Source: Humulus lupulus (lineage: Eukaryota; Streptophyta; Magnoliopsida; Rosales; Cannabaceae). Taken from it: a stretch of 64,000 nucleotides of DNA. Both the position numbers and the translations under genes were made by a program. This document shows positions 1-10,046 of this stretch, piece by piece. Below the pieces are notes generated by a model, which was not told where the DNA came from, made no database searches, and was given only the letters and a program-made list of their open reading frames with translations. The stretch is from positions 171,521,980-171,585,979 of the forward strand of contig NC_084798.1 in NCBI RefSeq assembly GCF_963169125.1, given 5' to 3'. The number at the start of each line of letters is the position of its first letter. The stretch's first letter is position 1.

Positions 1-1776
1 TTTGCCGTTGTCGTTGGACTTCGACCCATTGGCAGCTTTGGTGGGCTCGGCTGTCCCCTTATCTTTGCATGGGGGCTTTCCTTCATTGTAGATGGCATCC
101 TCGAGCTTGATATATCGATCAGCTCAATCCAAAAATTCCTGAGTAGTCCTGACCCCATGCTTTCTGAGGCTGTCCCAGAGAGGCGTGCGGTACTTAACCC
201 CTGCAGTTATGGCCATCATCTTGCCTTTGTCTCCCACTGTTTTCGCTCCAGAAGCTGCTCGCATAAAACACTGGACGTAATCTTTCAGTGATTCTCCGTC
301 TTGCTGGCGTATTTCGACCAGCTGATTTGCCTCAGTTTGGTGCACACGACCCGCATAGAATTGTCCGTAAAATTCCTTCACGAACATTTCCCAGGAAACT
401 ATACTTGCAGGAGGGAATTTGAAAAACCACTCCTGTGCAGCATCAGAAAGTGTTGCAGGGAAGATCCTGCACCGAGTGTCTTCGGACACTTTATGGATGT
501 CCATTTGTATCTCAAATTTATTGACGTGAGATACCGGGTCACCATACCCGTCAAAGTTCAGAAGCGTAGGCATCTTAAACTTGCTAGGAGTTTCTGCCAT
601 AGCTATCCTCTGGATGAAAGGAGTGCCCTTTCTCCTATCGTGGTCGATATAAGATGTTCTTCTCCCGACCAGCTGTTGCACTGTCTGGTTGAGGGCATCT
701 ATCTGGGCTTGTACAGTGCCAGGAATCGCCGGGGCCTCTAGTGCAGGGGGAACGTACTCGTCGTGCCGTTCCCGCCGATCGTTGAGAACGTCTCTTAAAT
801 CTTCGTCTCTTCTCCGTTGCTCGCTAGCTCCAAGTCGGTTAAAGACGTTATTTTGTCTGGGCTGCCCCCCAGCGTCACGTCTTTCGGGTTGGTCATCCCT
901 AGGTGGTAGGCTTCTGCCCCCACCTCTTTCCTCATTTCCCCGACTGGCGTTTCCTCTGCCTGAGTCGGCCTCATTATAATCATGGCCATCTCTGAATCTT
1001 GATTGGCTATGATGGGATCGAATGTTCCCTCGGTTGCCTTACTGGGCTGGAACCTCCCGAGCGTTAGAGGGTGGCCTGCGTTGGTCGGTAGGTCCCCATG
1101 CATTATCATGCCGTGGGGGGCCTCGGACCGCAGAGCCTGTCTCTGAGTTCCTTCTGTTGCCAGAAGGACGCTGTCCTCTGCTCGAAGGGTTTAGCTCGTT
1201 GCCCCTATGGCGTCGAGGACTACGGGGCGGCTGCCCGGCCCTATTCTACCTTGGTTGCGGGGGATTGCCGCGACCAGCCTGGGATGGAGGCTTTGCCTCA
1301 GGGTCCCTTAGCGGGACATCATCTTGAGGCATCAGTGGCTGCTCGGGCCTTTGGGGGCTCGAGGGCTGGATAGGCGGGCTAGGATTAGGATCCCTTTCGG
1401 GCGGTCCATTTGTAGGTTAATCAGGCTGCGATGCAGGTGCTGCCTGATTCCTAGCCAGTTGTAAGGCTGCTTCGAGGGCTTCCATGGCCTCCCTCTGACG
1501 GCGGTCCATCTCCGCCTGCCTCTCACTCAGTTCCAGGCGCTGTTGTTCAATCTCTTGTTGATGCTGTGCCATAATCTCGGCAGCACTTTCCTAGCTGGCC
1601 CTCAGACTAGCCAGTTCATCTAGCAATACCCCCAAGGTATTCCTCAGCGCCTCGAAATCCAATTCTTCCTCATCGAATTCCAAATGTGGCTCATCCTCAG
1701 TCACGTTTGGAGGAGGAGGCGGGTGAGATGGTGCAGCGCTAGCCGCCTGTCCAGTCTTCTTGGTAGTTTTCGCCAT
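1..1776 (-). pseudogene. gag: Tat-type gag (capsid) remnant
   Basis: Gag forms the virus-like particle that packages element RNA. The start at 1776 reads MAKTTKKTGQ, followed by a proline-rich and acidic leader, a Q/E-rich coiled-coil-like stretch (about 1590-1440), an R/G/P-rich linker, and a retrotransposon-gag capsid domain (681-124) with the AAQEWFFKFP motif. One frame runs the whole length, broken by five stops: TAG 1593-1591, TAA 1419-1417, TAG 1248-1246, TAA 1041-1039 and TGA 126-124. Past the last stop the frame continues in Lys-rich gag tail to the window edge. All five fit C-to-T changes of CAG, CAA or CGA. No frameshift is needed, so this is a fairly recent copy silenced by point mutation. 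Confidence 0.8.
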
Positions 1777-1800
1777 TGATATTTCAACAATATTGTATCA

Positions 1801-1823
1801 AGCTCTCAATGAAAGCACCAGAA
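1801..1823 (-). other. Primer-binding site next to 5' LTR
   Basis: Immediately inside the LTR the minus strand reads TGGTGCTTTCATTGAGAGCT after a 3-base spacer. It begins TGG, as expected for pairing with a tRNA 3' CCA end, and differs from the initiator-Met site of the other elements here. The tRNA identity is not assigned. Confidence 0.6.
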
Positions 1824-2431
1824 TGTTGACCCTGATTTTGGTCAACTGACACGGAGTCAGAAATGCTTGACGTGGACAGATATGTTGAAATGAGAATGAT
1901 GACAAAAACGATAAAGCACACAAGAATTTATAGTGGTTCGGCCCCAGAATCTGGTCATAACCTACGTCCACTTGAGCTGTTATTTATATAATATTTCAAA
2001 GGAGTGATCAAAAAACTAGGGTTCAATGAGTTTCACGAACCTCTGAAGAACAAAACAATATATCAAATATGATAGCTCTAATACACTCGTAAAACTCTAA
2101 TCTCAGATAATTAGAAAGCCAAAAGTCCATTCCTTGAGCTATCTTTCTCTATTTATAGGCTCAAGGAATATTACATTAATTTGTTATAGATATTCTTTCC
2201 TAATTAATCGGATAATCATGAATTACTGGAGACAATTTCGGGATTGACTAAGATCTTTATAAAATTATCTTGAAATATGCAGAGTGTACGACCATGCTGG
2301 TCATAGGATAAGCTCAACTGCCTATGCTTGCAATATTTTACTGGTCGATACTCTAACAGAATTCTGCCAGGTGTCATCCACGTGTCCAGAAATCACTTGC
2401 CACGTCATCCGTGCCCGTTTTTTGGATAACA
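1824..2431 (-). repeat. 5' LTR of Tat-type element
   Basis: This 608-bp LTR begins TGTTGACC and ends GGATAACA on the plus strand (TG...CA with short inverted termini). It contains a minus-strand TATA box near 2150 and a 'gtggttcggcccc' segment near 1933, which I recall from other plant Tat-type LTRs. The boundary at 1824 is fixed by the adjacent primer-binding site. The outer boundary rests on the terminal inverted repeat only. Confidence 0.75.
2148..2157 (-). promoter_or_regulatory. TATA box of Tat-type LTR
   Basis: The minus strand reads TATAAATAGA, a near-perfect plant TATA box inside the LTR, placed to start transcription toward gag. Confidence 0.6.
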
Positions 2432-3671
2432 AATTATATATATTTAGTTATAATTTAATTATAATATTAATTTAAATAAATGTAAACATATTTATATTTT
2501 TTATTTTAATTTAAGTATTAACAAACCATCAAAAGCTAATATCTTAACAAACCATCAAAAGCTAATATCTTAACAAACCATATATTAAAATTTAATCATT
2601 TTTTTTTGTGAAATTTTTTTTTCATTTTTTATCTTTACACTTTTTTCTTGATTCATATTTACTTTCATTAATCATTTCCTCAAATTTAACATAAAAACAG
2701 TAAAAAAAATTATTTTTATTTTATTCTATAACTTCTGTTATCTTAAATTTGTATTCCAATCATGTTGGGATATAATAATGATTTGGAAAAATTATTTAAA
2801 AAACATGAGGTTTCTAAAACCTTCATATTAATAATTGTAAGTATACTTTTGTTAAAAATTATATATATATAGTTACACTTCAATAAAAAAGTAAATTATT
2901 GCTTTTATTAGGTTACCAAACTTATGTTAAAATATTATTACATATTAATACTTAATTTGATTTATAGATAAAGATATTTAATATTTATTATTATTATTAT
3001 TATTATTACTGACACAAACTATGAAAGAAAAGAGTATCCTAAAAACAAGTCCCTATGTGTCATAAAAAAATAAAAAATAAAAAGTCCCCAACAAAGATAC
3101 TAATCCTTAAGAAATTTACATAATACATCTAATTTCCCCAAAAAAATTAATTTATGGACAAATAAAGTTTTTTTTTCAATTTTACATTTTTAGGGAAAAT
3201 TTTATATTTTTTATGGTTTTACCTTTTTTTTTTCTTCTTTTGTGTTGTTTTCTTGTTTGTTTGTTTAGGTTTATGTATAGTTGTTTTGTTGTTGTATTGA
3301 TGTCTAATTGGTGTTTAATAGTTCTGAGATATATTTTGAATTTTTTTAATGTGTTAGTATGCAGTGGGTTGATGTCTAGTTGTTGTCGAATCATTGTTTT
3401 TTAGTTGTTTTTAAACATGTTAGTATGCAGTGAGTTGATGTCTAGTTGTTGTTCAATCATTATTTTTTAGTTATTTTTTTGACACTTTATTTTTGTAATT
3501 AAAAGACTTTGAAAATCAAAATTTTTAAAACGTAAGGTAGTATTTTTGAAAGAAAAAATTGGGGACCGTAAAAAAGTAAAAAAAAAAAAAGTGTATATTT
3601 ATTAAAAAATCCCTTAATCCTTCCTTTTTTTAAAAAAAGAAAAGTCTTAATCAATAACAAGGCAAAGGCTA
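2432..3671. other. AT-rich spacer, no gene seen
   Basis: Very AT-rich sequence with frequent stops in all frames. It holds a 26-bp tandem repeat (2520-2571 plus a partial third unit), an (ATT)n microsatellite near 2984-3008, long A and T runs, and the 66-bp duplication listed separately. The open frames here are low-complexity and I do not believe they are genes. Confidence 0.7.
3353..3480. repeat. 66-bp tandem duplication
   Basis: Two adjacent units start with GTTAGTATGCAGTG at 3353 and 3419 and differ at only a few positions. This is a simple local duplication in AT-rich spacer. Confidence 0.8.
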
Positions 3672-4417
3672 TGTTATACCTGAAAAACATGAGCTGACGT
3701 GTATTGTTCGTGGTACAGCTGGCAAGTAATTAATGAAGTTCATGGTACAACTCACAAGCAATTAATGAAGATAATTTAGTCCTTAGAATGCTGTACAAGT
3801 TCTAAGATGAGAAGCTCGAGTAAAGCCCATCTCCAATAGACATCAAGGAGATCGCCTAGCCAAGTCAACTAGATGTCATACAGGTCGCTTAGCACCATCC
3901 TTAGATCACATAAACCACAACTCCAGCACCTCAGTGTTTAAGTCGAGGGGTGCATTCAACTTGCTGTAAACGCTCAGAATGCGCAAGATGAATCCTTGAA
4001 GACTCGGAGATGTTACACTAATAAATAACATATTGTGACTGTTGTAACCCATGCCTTATAAACGTATAATATCAGGCATTTAATGTCTTTATTACATTTA
4101 TTGGTACGTTTGAGAAGTTACCCAAACATGTATGTTACTTGGATGTAAACAGTAAGTGAATTCTATTCGTTGAACCCCTATAAAAAGAGGGGGGATAGAC
4201 TGAAAAAGGGATTGAAGCTTTGTATGCCAAAACTCTACTAAAATTGTCGTAAACAATTTTCCCAGAGATCACTAAGCAATAATATAGACTCATGGACTAT
4301 GTGGATTTTAACCACTGAACCACCTAAATCCTGGGTTTTCTATTTACAGTTTAAAGTGAGCCTAATTCCTTATTATCAAACTTATTAGTTCATTGTTGGC
4401 AAAAAATCGCATCAACA
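3672..4417 (+). repeat. Probable solo LTR
   Basis: A 746-bp unit with TGTTATACC at the start and GCATCAACA at the end (TG...CA, TGTT/AACA). Flanking 5-mers GGCTA and GCCTA match at four of five positions, consistent with an old target-site duplication. A TATA box (CTATAAAAAG, 4178-4187) sets the plus orientation. A ~33-bp internal duplication ending in AATTAATGAAG lies at about 3706-3771. No primer-binding site or polypurine tract follows, so this looks like an LTR left after LTR-LTR recombination. It could belong to the Tat-type family whose gag lies at 5480-7330. Confidence 0.6.
4178..4187 (+). promoter_or_regulatory. TATA box of solo LTR
   Basis: CTATAAAAAG sits two thirds of the way into the LTR, as expected for a U3/R boundary. 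Confidence 0.5.
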
Positions 4418-4809
4418 GCCTACAAGCACCAAGACAGACCAGTACAAAAAGAAACACACCAACCTAGGGCTATTACTAGAATTTTCGTAATTAAATATGG
4501 GTATTTTTGTCACTTTAATATATTCATTAAATACATATCTTAGCTTCCCAAATAATCTGTTATCCAAAGTTGGTATACACCAGCTCCTACTTTTAGTGGT
4601 AGCTTATCAATAAATTATGCAAAAATTTACAAACAAATTTCAAAACACATTTTTGCTTAAAGATTATTTAAAAAGTTGGTTCAGCTTATGAGAAAGCCTC
4701 CTCAAACAGTGCCTAAGCCTAGGACCATATTGAGGGATTTGTAACTAAATCAAGGGCTTTCAAGAGAGAAAGTGGATAATATAAAAATCCATTAATTCTA
4801 ATTTGAATA
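4418..4809. other. Spacer, nothing recognised
   Basis: No open frame, repeat or element end could be supported. Its last 9 bases (4801-4809) are the left target duplication of the next element. Confidence 0.6.
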
Positions 4810-5429
4810 GGAAAATTACTATTTTGGCCTCTTCTGTTCTGTTGAAGCCTAAGTTTCCAAAGGAGCTAAAAGTAATCCTTTGTTATTTTGAATGTACAAA
4901 AATGGCCCCTTTATATAAGTTTTTAGTCAATTTTTTTTTTAAAAAAAAAAAGACAATGTACTCACTTAAAATGTATTAATATCTTTATATATATATAAAT
5001 GATTAACAATATTAAACTTTAAAATAAAATAAAACCAAAATAAAAAAACTATATTTGTTATTTTATATGCATCAAAATATATATAATAATTTTTTTGAAA
5101 TAACTTATAATATTGATTAATAAACCTAAAATTAAATAAATAATGTCCAAACTAAAAATAAATTAAGTTTTATTTGTTTTAGTTTTGGATTTAATTCTTT
5201 TTAGATTTTATGTTTTGTTAATCAAATTTATAAATTATTATTTTAAAAATAAATAAAGATATTAATGAATTTTAAGTGAGGGTATTTGTGTAAATTTCTT
5301 TTGACCAAAACCATCAAAGGGGGCATTTTTATATATTTAATATAACATAAGGTTATTTTTAACCATTTTAGAAACTTAGAGATAAGCATAGCATTAAGTT
5401 TAAACCAAGAGCCAAAATAATAATTTCCC
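4810..5429. mobile_element. Non-autonomous Mutator-like element (foldback MITE)
   Basis: Long terminal inverted repeats: the left arm 4810-4987 matches the reverse complement of 5255-5429 over about 175 bp, with scattered differences. Recognisable shared blocks are the outer GGAAAATTACTATTTTGGC, an inner ATGGCCCC-like block, and CTCACTTAAAATgtATTAATATCTTT-type sequence at the inner end. The element is flanked by ATTTGAATA (4801-4809) and ATTAGAATA (5430-5438), a 9-bp duplication with one mismatch. Long inverted repeats with 9-bp duplications are typical of Mutator-like DNA transposons. The ~270-bp core is AT-rich with no transposase, so it would depend on an enzyme supplied elsewhere. Confidence 0.8.
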
Positions 5430-5479
5430 ATTAGAATATTGGAAAGTTCTTTCAAATTTACGATCTTTATGCCCAAACA

Positions 5480-7330
5480 TCCTAGAAAATAGCCTCAAGC
5501 CCGAGATGGAGATAATCATGAAACATGCAGTTCATCAATACGACACCACTGTAATGATCCAAATTCTGCCTACTACATCGGACTAGTTGAGCAAGAGAAC
5601 GCTCAATCAGAAGTCATCTCCTCCACGCCAACAAACGTATTTACGAGATTCTGTTCTGACTACCCCCTCCTGCAACCGATCTGAATGTCAGAAGGAGGGC
5701 TAGTGGATCTCGAGGGAGTAGGTCTCACAGGCACAATCACGCCAATGTGAGTTATTTAGTTCAGACCTCCACTCCAAGCATTGTGCCATTGGGCCAAGTC
5801 CCCATGAATGACTGGTCTGCACATGTTCAGAGAAATGAGCAGGCAACTCCTGTTACTAAGAAGCAGCCTGATTAGACTGGGTGGGCAAGGACTACATCCA
5901 GGCGAACAAGAATTCCTTGAATCCACCAGCTCAACCCCCTTTGAATAATCAGGGTCAAAGAGATGGAGAAATGCCACCACCAGTAAGAGAAATTGGGGTG
6001 GATTAGTGGCCTCCCAAATAAGGCACCCACCATCACTGATTTTCCATCCATCACCTCCACAAGCTCGAGGAAATACACCTCCTCGTGAAAATGACTGAAG
6101 AAACTTTGTTCATAGAGAGGTCACCTATGTCATTTGATCTCACGATACCAGGATTCGATTTCGTGTAAATAACGAAGGTCAGCGACCTCATCAGCGGATG
6201 GTGACTTTGGCTGAAGATAGTTACTGGACGGAGAATTGTCATGAAGGAAGATTGGAGAGTGTACACAGCATGCACTCTGAGAGGAAGGAGCCTGACTTGA
6301 GAGATCATCTAAACTCTGGCCAGAGTTATCATTCTAACCATCAATCTCACCTGGATGAACACTTAAACACACAACAGAGATAAAAAGGTTGTGACAACGA
6401 GCTTCATTACACTCAGACAAGGGAAAACCCTCCTATGATGCATGATGATGGAAACGTCTTGATGAACTGAGCTTCAGCTTGGAGGGACGATAACCCAAAT
6501 AACGCGCAGCCCGGGATGGGAGCTAATAATCAGCTCCCAAACAACTCGATAGCGAGGGATCCAACCCTAAAATTACTTGCTATGATGAAGGAACATATGC
6601 GGCTCCTCTGTACAAAATAAACAAGGAGGATTGTAACTCTGATGAGGAGCTGAGGAGCCCGTGCCCTTTGCTTCTCATATTGTCGTAGCTCCCTATCCGC
6701 CAGCCTTCAAGATGCCACATAGGGCGACCTACGACAAAATTATTGACCCGTAGAATCATATTGGGACCTTCAACACATTGATGAGGGCCCATAGTGTAAA
6801 TTTGGACCTATGCTATGTCCTGTTCCCTGCCACATTGACTGGTGCGACCAAGATGTGGTTCAACAAGTTTAAAAGACACACGATCACCTCCTAGCACCAG
6901 CTGTCATTGGAGTTCAAGAAGTAGTTCCGGGCTGCCAAGGAGATATTGGTGGAGGCCAACTCCTTGGCTAACATAAAACAACAAGCGAGTGAGTCCCTCA
7001 AGGCTTACACAAATAAGTTCACCAATATTGCAGCTCAAGCAAGAGATGCTCATAACAGTGCCAAACTCTTGGAAATGTGGTCTGGGATCACCGTTGGAGG
7101 TGAATTGTTGAAAGAACTCCATTGGAAAGGAGTTAAGAACACCGAAGAATTTTTGGCACGAGATCAAGAATGGATTAACCTCAAGGAGGCAGAATCCATG
7201 GTGGCGAGAACTAGTAGGGTTCCCATTCAGCTTGTTCGAGTGGTAACAAACGTTGTGGCAACAACTCAGTCGGCTACTCATAATAACTAGACGGGGAGCA
7301 ATAATAAAAGGAAATGAAATAATGAAGGAG
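5480..7330 (+). pseudogene. gag: Decayed Tat-type gag
   Basis: The clear part is about 6640-7290. It holds a capsid domain with 'PYPPAFKMPH', a 'GTFNTLMRAH' helix, 'FPATLTGATKMWFNKF', and a C-terminal part (6946-7290) ending in a charged linker. At least three stops interrupt the capsid part (near 6752, 6892 and 6925). Upstream, 5500-6620 holds R/P/H/N-rich coding-like remnants in shifting frames, probably the long N-terminal linker of the same gag. No protease or polymerase follows, because copia element K begins at 7356. It may belong with the solo LTR at 3672-4417, but nothing proves the link. Confidence 0.65.
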
Positions 7331-7355
7331 ACCATGCAGGGTCCAAGAAGAATAG

Positions 7356-8154
7356 TGTTGGGGATAAGTATACCTCAATTTTTACCGTGTACACAAAATT
7401 TGACGAATACACGAGAAAACATATTTTTTCATGGCCAAGTGATGGCACTAAATTGGCGCTCAAAAACTTGTCTTAAAGCATTCCCAAATGCTCCAAAACT
7501 GTTTAGGTACTTTAATGTACTCCAAAGAAACACTTTGGACCCAAAAAGATAATTGATAAATGCATATATCAAAAGTCAACTCTCACATGTTGACTTTTGT
7601 GAAATCGTTATGGTTTTTGCACCTCTTCGTGCCTAACAAATTTCACCATGTATTTAACCAATAATAACATTTTCCCACTTGGTTAAATACATCCTCAATC
7701 CTCTAGCCAAACGATATTAGTTCATAAAATAAAGTACATTTTAGGTTTGAACTTTATCCTAGTACAAACATTACAAAACTTCTACCGAAATGCTAAGGTA
7801 TTCTTAAAAGATTGAACCCAACATTCCTAGTGATAAAAACTTGTAATGTCTCACACACCTCTATTTGATTACTCATGTATTTCCCATTTTTCGTGCTTGG
7901 AAATTTTATGGCCATGTGCTTGATCCATTCATGAACCATCCAAAGAGAAAACTCCTACTCTCTTGAGAGGCGACACCACCTCTAGGTTCACATAGGTTAA
8001 ATTCTTAAAACTTCTTTGCTATCTCTAGAGATATTTATTGCTCTTCAACTGAGTTTCATTAAAATCCTATGGCTTAACCCTCATGTATACATCAAGTGTA
8101 GAGTTTAAAGGGTAAGATCAAGTCATTGATAAGGGAATAGTTTCAGCATTAACA
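7356..8154 (-). repeat. Putative 3' LTR of copia element K
   Basis: This 799-bp segment starts TGTTGGGGATAAG and ends CATTAACA on the plus strand (TGTT/AACA termini). It directly follows the RNase H 3' end. A purine-rich minus-strand sequence, GGGACCTTTAAG, lies just outside at 8155-8170 and could be the polypurine tract. The partner LTR is not in the window, so both ends rest on termini and position. Confidence 0.45.
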
Positions 8155-8229
8155 ACTTAAAGGTCCCATCAAGGAAAAGTTTTGAGTTGGGTTGCTATCG
8201 TTGGGGAATCTATTGGTCAAGGAGTTTTA

Positions 8230-9770
8230 GTCTCATCCCTCTATTTGCGGAACTAACCAATCTCTCCCAAGAGGTTCGATAAATGGTTCCGCTAAGTTCT
8301 CACAAGATTTCACAGATGAAATTGATATGATACTCTTATCAATCAATTCCCTCACATAATCATTTCTTAGACTTATATGTCTAGACTTCCCATTGTATAT
8401 CTTGTTGTAAGCACAAATCAAAGTGACTTTATTATCACAATGTATCAAAATCGTTGATACATCAACCGCAGTTTTTGGTATCTCCAACATGAGATCTCTT
8501 AGACACTTTGCCACTTTGTAGATTTTTTCTAGAGCTTCAAACTTGGACTCCATGGTTGAGTGACATATACATGTTTGTTTCTTAGATCCCCAAGAATGAC
8601 ACCCCCACTAATTGTGAGCACCCAACTAGTTGTGGAGAGATTATCTCCTATATTTGATATCCAACTTGCGTCGAAATATTCCTCAAGTATCTTTAGAAAC
8701 TTAGAATATTGGAGGCATAACTCTTTGGTTCTTTTAAGGTATCCAAATACTCTTTCCACACCTTTCCAATGTATGATACTTGGGTTGCTGGTAAACATAC
8801 TTAGTTTACTAACCGCAAATGCAATGTCTGCTCTAGAACAATGAGCGACGTACATCAAATTCCTAATTTCACTTGCATAATCTAGTTGAGCCAGCGCTCT
8901 CCCTTCATTATTTTCAAGCTTTAGACTTTAATCGAAGGGTATGTTTTCCTCTTTAATATTAAGATGATCAAACTTGTCGAGCATTCTATCAACATAATTA
9001 CCTTGACCTAAGGCATACCCATCCACATTCCTTCTAACTTTGATACCTAGTATGGTATCAACCTCTCCAAGGTCCTTCATTTTGAAGTTGGAAGATAAAA
9101 ACATCTTCGTTTCTATTATGTCTTTCATGTCGTTACTTAATATCAACATATAAACACACTAAGATGACATAGTCATAACGAGTCTTAGAGTATAAGCACT
9201 TGTCCGCACTATTGTGTCTAAACCCATCTAAAACAATGGCTTCATTAAACTTATCATGCCATTGTTTTGACGCTTTTTTTTAAAACTATATAATGATTTA
9301 AAAAGCTTATACACCCTATGTTCATTTCTCCTTAGGACAAACCCTTCCGGTTGTTCCATATATATATCTCATCAACGAGGTTACCATTTAAGAATGTTGT
9401 TTTGACATCATTTGATGAACATACAGGTTGTATATTGATGATAAGGGAAGAAAAAATCTTATGGACGTTGTCCTTGCTATAGGTGGATAGGTATCAAAAT
9501 AATCTATGCCCTCCATTTTTCTAAACCCTTTGGCCACCAATATTGCCTTGTAGGCTTGAATGGTCTCATTAGTGTTGTATTTTCTTCGAAATACCCACTT
9601 GCAACCTATTGGCTTTGATCCTTGTGGTAGATCAACAATCTCCCAAGTGTGTTTAGACATAATTGAATCCATCTCATCATTTATTGTCTCTTTCCAAAAG
9701 TTAGAGCCCCTTGAGGACATAGCTTCTTGGAAAGTTTTAGGATCATCCTCCACTTGAAGTACCATAGGAT
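8230..9770 (-). pseudogene. pol: Copia K reverse transcriptase / RNase H
   Basis: These domains would copy element RNA into DNA and remove the RNA template. The reverse transcriptase N-terminus (9765-9388) shows KWVFRRKYN and LVAKGF; a middle part (9149-8928) shows KMKDLGEVDTILGIKV. RNase H (8858-8233) shows DASWISN, then MESKFEAL, IHCDN and YNGKSRHI. The pieces lie in different frames, separated by frameshifts and stops. I cannot see the YVDD catalytic segment intact between 9388 and 9150. 'ASRADIAF' is degraded to 'CSRADIAF'. The gene is dead. Confidence 0.8.
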
Positions 9771-10046
9771 ACTTCTAAGTGTCTCCCTTATGGTTTCCCT
9801 CTACTAGGTAAAGAGTCTCCACTTTAGAGGTTTTATTTTGCGATCCACTCTCTTTAAGCCCTTGGATTCTTCTAGGTAATGTCGGTTGCTCTTCAACCCT
9901 TGAAGGTAGCACCTCTTTAGAGGATTCCGGTTTAGAATATGACAAGTGGTAAACAAGGCTTCTCTCCATAATGCAAAACTCAAATTTGCATGTACTAGCA
10001 TAGTATTTATCATTTCAACATATGTTCTATTCTTTCTTTCTGCTAA
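9771..10046 (-). pseudogene. pol: Copia K integrase, C-terminal part
   Basis: The minus strand reads AERKNRTYVEMINTM and ALFTTCHILNRNP, which is the copia integrase immediately after its catalytic Glu, followed by a degraded linker to the reverse transcriptase. The break at 10046 falls just before the AERKNR motif. The preceding residues are found at 22029 onward. Confidence 0.75.

Larger units (their letters stand above)
1..2431 (-). mobile_element. Tat-type Ty3/gypsy retrotransposon, 5' part (runs off left edge)
   Basis: On the minus strand the order is LTR (2431 to 1824), primer-binding site, then gag from 1776 down to base 1. The LTR has TG...CA ends with matched TGTT/AACA termini. The gag type and LTR sequence resemble the Tat group of plant Ty3 elements (established family knowledge; the clade is my inference). 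Protease, reverse transcriptase and the 3' LTR would lie outside the window, so the target duplication cannot be checked. Confidence 0.8.
7356..10046 (-). mobile_element. Ty1/copia element K, 3' half
   Basis: On the minus strand the order is integrase C-terminal part, reverse transcriptase, RNase H, then a putative 3' LTR (8154 to 7356). The integrase breaks off at 10046 inside the TPQQNG-IAERKNRT motif and resumes at 22029, so the 12-kb block between them is foreign to K. The integrase-before-reverse-transcriptase order identifies copia. Confidence 0.8.

Noticed and set aside
1022..1373. Plus-strand open frames opposite the first gag
   Set aside because: They are antisense shadows of the R/G/P-rich gag linker.
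3182..3690. Possible small genes in 3182-3690
   Set aside because: Lys/Phe/Leu-rich translations of AT-rich DNA on both strands, overlapping a tandem duplication.
4418..5476. Possible small gene at 5243-5476 (minus)
   Set aside because: It lies mostly inside the right inverted arm of the Mutator-like element and is low-complexity.
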